Positions 62,952 to 64,000 of a stretch of 64,000 nucleotides of DNA are shown here, in pieces. How positions within the stretch are numbered: position 1 is the first letter of the stretch; the number at the start of each line of letters is the position of its first letter. Origin of the DNA: an uncultured Lachnospiraceae bacterium. GTDB lineage: Bacteria > Bacillota > Clostridia > Lachnospirales > Lachnospiraceae. The stretch is from positions 16,452-80,451 of the forward strand of contig CAMWFQ010000019.1 of NCBI GenBank assembly GCA_947173495.1. Reading direction: 5' to 3'. Under the pieces are notes generated by a model, which worked only from the letters and a program-made list of their open reading frames with translations, was not told the DNA's origin and made no database searches. A program made the position numbers and the translations under genes.

Positions 62952-64000
62952 TCATTGCCCACGGGAATAAGAGCGGACAGCCAGGAATGCAAACAGAGGA
63001 ATCTCTATCATGCAGGCCCCCATCATGGCATACGGCGTCCAGACGGACAGCCCCGCCAGATTCAAAAACTGGAAGTCCGTAATTGCGTAGAGAACGCTCG
63101 CCTGAATACTGGTTCCGCTGGCGGGCAGGATGCTGCAAAGCCATGTACCGGGCGCACCCGGCACCGTCATGGAAATGACCACCGGCGCAATACAGAATAC
63201 CAACGATGACGCCAGGGATGATACCATGGTCCTGCATCTGGCGGAAAGAAACAGCGTAAAGCTCACGGAAGCCAGAACGGAAAGCAGTCCAGAGGCAGCA
63301 AAAAGGAACTGAAGGCCGCCTATGTTCATATCTGCCAGGGTAACAATGGAATACATCATCTGAACAGATGTACGGGTGCATTCCCAGCCAAACAGACTGT
63401 CTGCCACCAGAATGTGGACGGCAGCACAGAGCACAAATGCAGCTCCGCTGATCAAAAGAACAGCCAGCAGTTTTGCAATGCCAAGCCTGGCTCTGCCATA
63501 CCGGGTACAGCGCAGGATATCATCTGCGCCGGACTGATAATCAGCAGAAAATACCGGTGCGGCAATGACCACACAAAACAACAGCACCAGAAAGCCCATG
63601 ATGTTCTGATAGTCCAAGACGGTGGGATTCATGCCCGGATAAACCTCAAATGGTTTCTTTGTATTCCGGTACATTTCTACGGCTTTGCGCTGTGCCTCGG
63701 GGCTGTCCGGCTGTTCCAGCTGCATCAGGGAGGCAATCCGGGCCTCACAGACGGAATAGTAATCATCGATCTGCTCCGGGTCAATTTCCATAATCGCAGG
63801 GGCCATTCCGGTATCCGGATCTGCAAAGGCCTCTTTTACACCGTGGAGCAGCGGGGCAACGGGGAGTATCTCCCGCTCATAGACACCCTCCGGCAGATCA
63901 TAGGATTCCGTCACGCCGTAGGATGCAAGGCAGGTCTGATAGGTTTCCACAGCCTCCCGCACCCGCTGTGGGGTAACGATTCCGGCCGCATCCGCCTGCC
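62952..64000 (-). CDS. ABC-2-like transporter permease (5' end outside window)
   Basis: The open frame continues beyond the right edge, so the N-terminus is missing. About 349 residues are visible. A soluble extracytoplasmic region of about 130 residues is followed by six helices. The stretch FSADYQSGADDILRCTRYGR is typical of ABC-2-type permeases of the bacteriocin/antibiotic exporters, in which an extracytoplasmic domain sits between helix 1 and helix 2. An ATPase partner should lie beyond the window. The stop codon is followed by no gene for 230 nt. Confidence 0.72.
   Translation of the reverse strand, partial: QADAAGIVTPQRVREAVETYQTCLASYGVTESYDLPEGVYEREILPVAPLLHGVKEAFADPDTGMAPAIMEIDPEQIDDYYSVCEARIASLMQLEQPDSPEAQRKAVEMYRNTKKPFEVYPGMNPTVLDYQNIMGFLVLLFCVVIAAPVFSADYQSGADDILRCTRYGRARLGIAKLLAVLLISGAAFVLCAAVHILVADSLFGWECTRTSVQMMYSIVTLADMNIGGLQFLFAASGLLSVLASVSFTLFLSARCRTMVSSLASSLVFCIAPVVISMTVPGAPGTWLCSILPASGTSIQASVLYAITDFQFLNLAGLSVWTPYAMMGACMIEIPLFAFLAVRSYSRGQ

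Overview
The window looks like chromosomal DNA of a spore-forming, low-to-mid-GC Firmicute, most likely a gut-type Lachnospiraceae (Clostridia). The grounds are strong GGAGG ribosome-binding sites, Gram-positive lipoprotein signal peptides, a SpoVT sporulation regulator, a YhaM exoribonuclease, a tRNA without encoded CCA, sugar ABC operons without their own ATPase, and TipAS/MerR and YoaP-type genes. No rRNA, CRISPR array, intact IS element or prophage was seen. The left end cuts a branched-chain amino acid-type (Liv) operon after livG. The right end cuts an ABC-2-like permease gene.

Layout. 1-7.8 kb: a Liv-type importer with a URO-D-family methyltransferase-like gene, divergent from a LacI regulator and FGGY kinase; the intergenic region holds two consensus promoters, each covered by palindromic operators. 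7.9-17.5 kb: an Eis-like acetyltransferase, then (minus strand) a peptide ABC importer (SBP-OppD-OppF-DppB-DppC), an M20 amidohydrolase and an MFS exporter. 17.8-22.9 kb: a C39-like cysteine peptidase, spoVT, a radical SAM protein, a DUF6056 membrane protein, a GNAT and a short AlkD-like HEAT protein. 23-28.1 kb: a defence-like patch with a GmrSD-type DUF262/HNH nuclease, an MqsR-like toxin with a zinc-finger/HTH/Panacea antitoxin, a MerR-TipAS regulator and a broken KilA-N gene.

28.2-45.6 kb is mostly housekeeping: RlmD-type rRNA methyltransferase, YhaM, a catalytically dead HtrA-like PDZ protein, tRNA-Pro(CGG), a tight ten-gene Mrp/Mbh-type cation antiporter operon with four large NuoL/M/N-like subunits and no redox subunits, thioredoxin, TrmB, a D,D-carboxypeptidase and a DEDD exonuclease. 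45.7-58.3 kb is envelope and transport: an MsbA-like exporter, an operon of beta-propeller-like/solute-binding lipoprotein plus two MalFG-type permeases plus an HlyD-like adaptor, a small lipoprotein, a two-component system with tandem heptamers in its divergent promoter, and an ABC module that includes a 58-residue membrane protein. 58.3-64 kb holds YoaP-like, CPBP protease, nucleotidyltransferase, small membrane proteins and a lipoprotein.

Most operons are compact, with 4-nt overlaps or gaps under 20 nt. Solute-binding-protein-first operons carry a hairpin just after the SBP gene. Several other intergenic spaces are filled almost completely by short-loop palindromes, two of which begin exactly at a stop codon. 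All functional calls rest on motifs read by eye; no database search was run.
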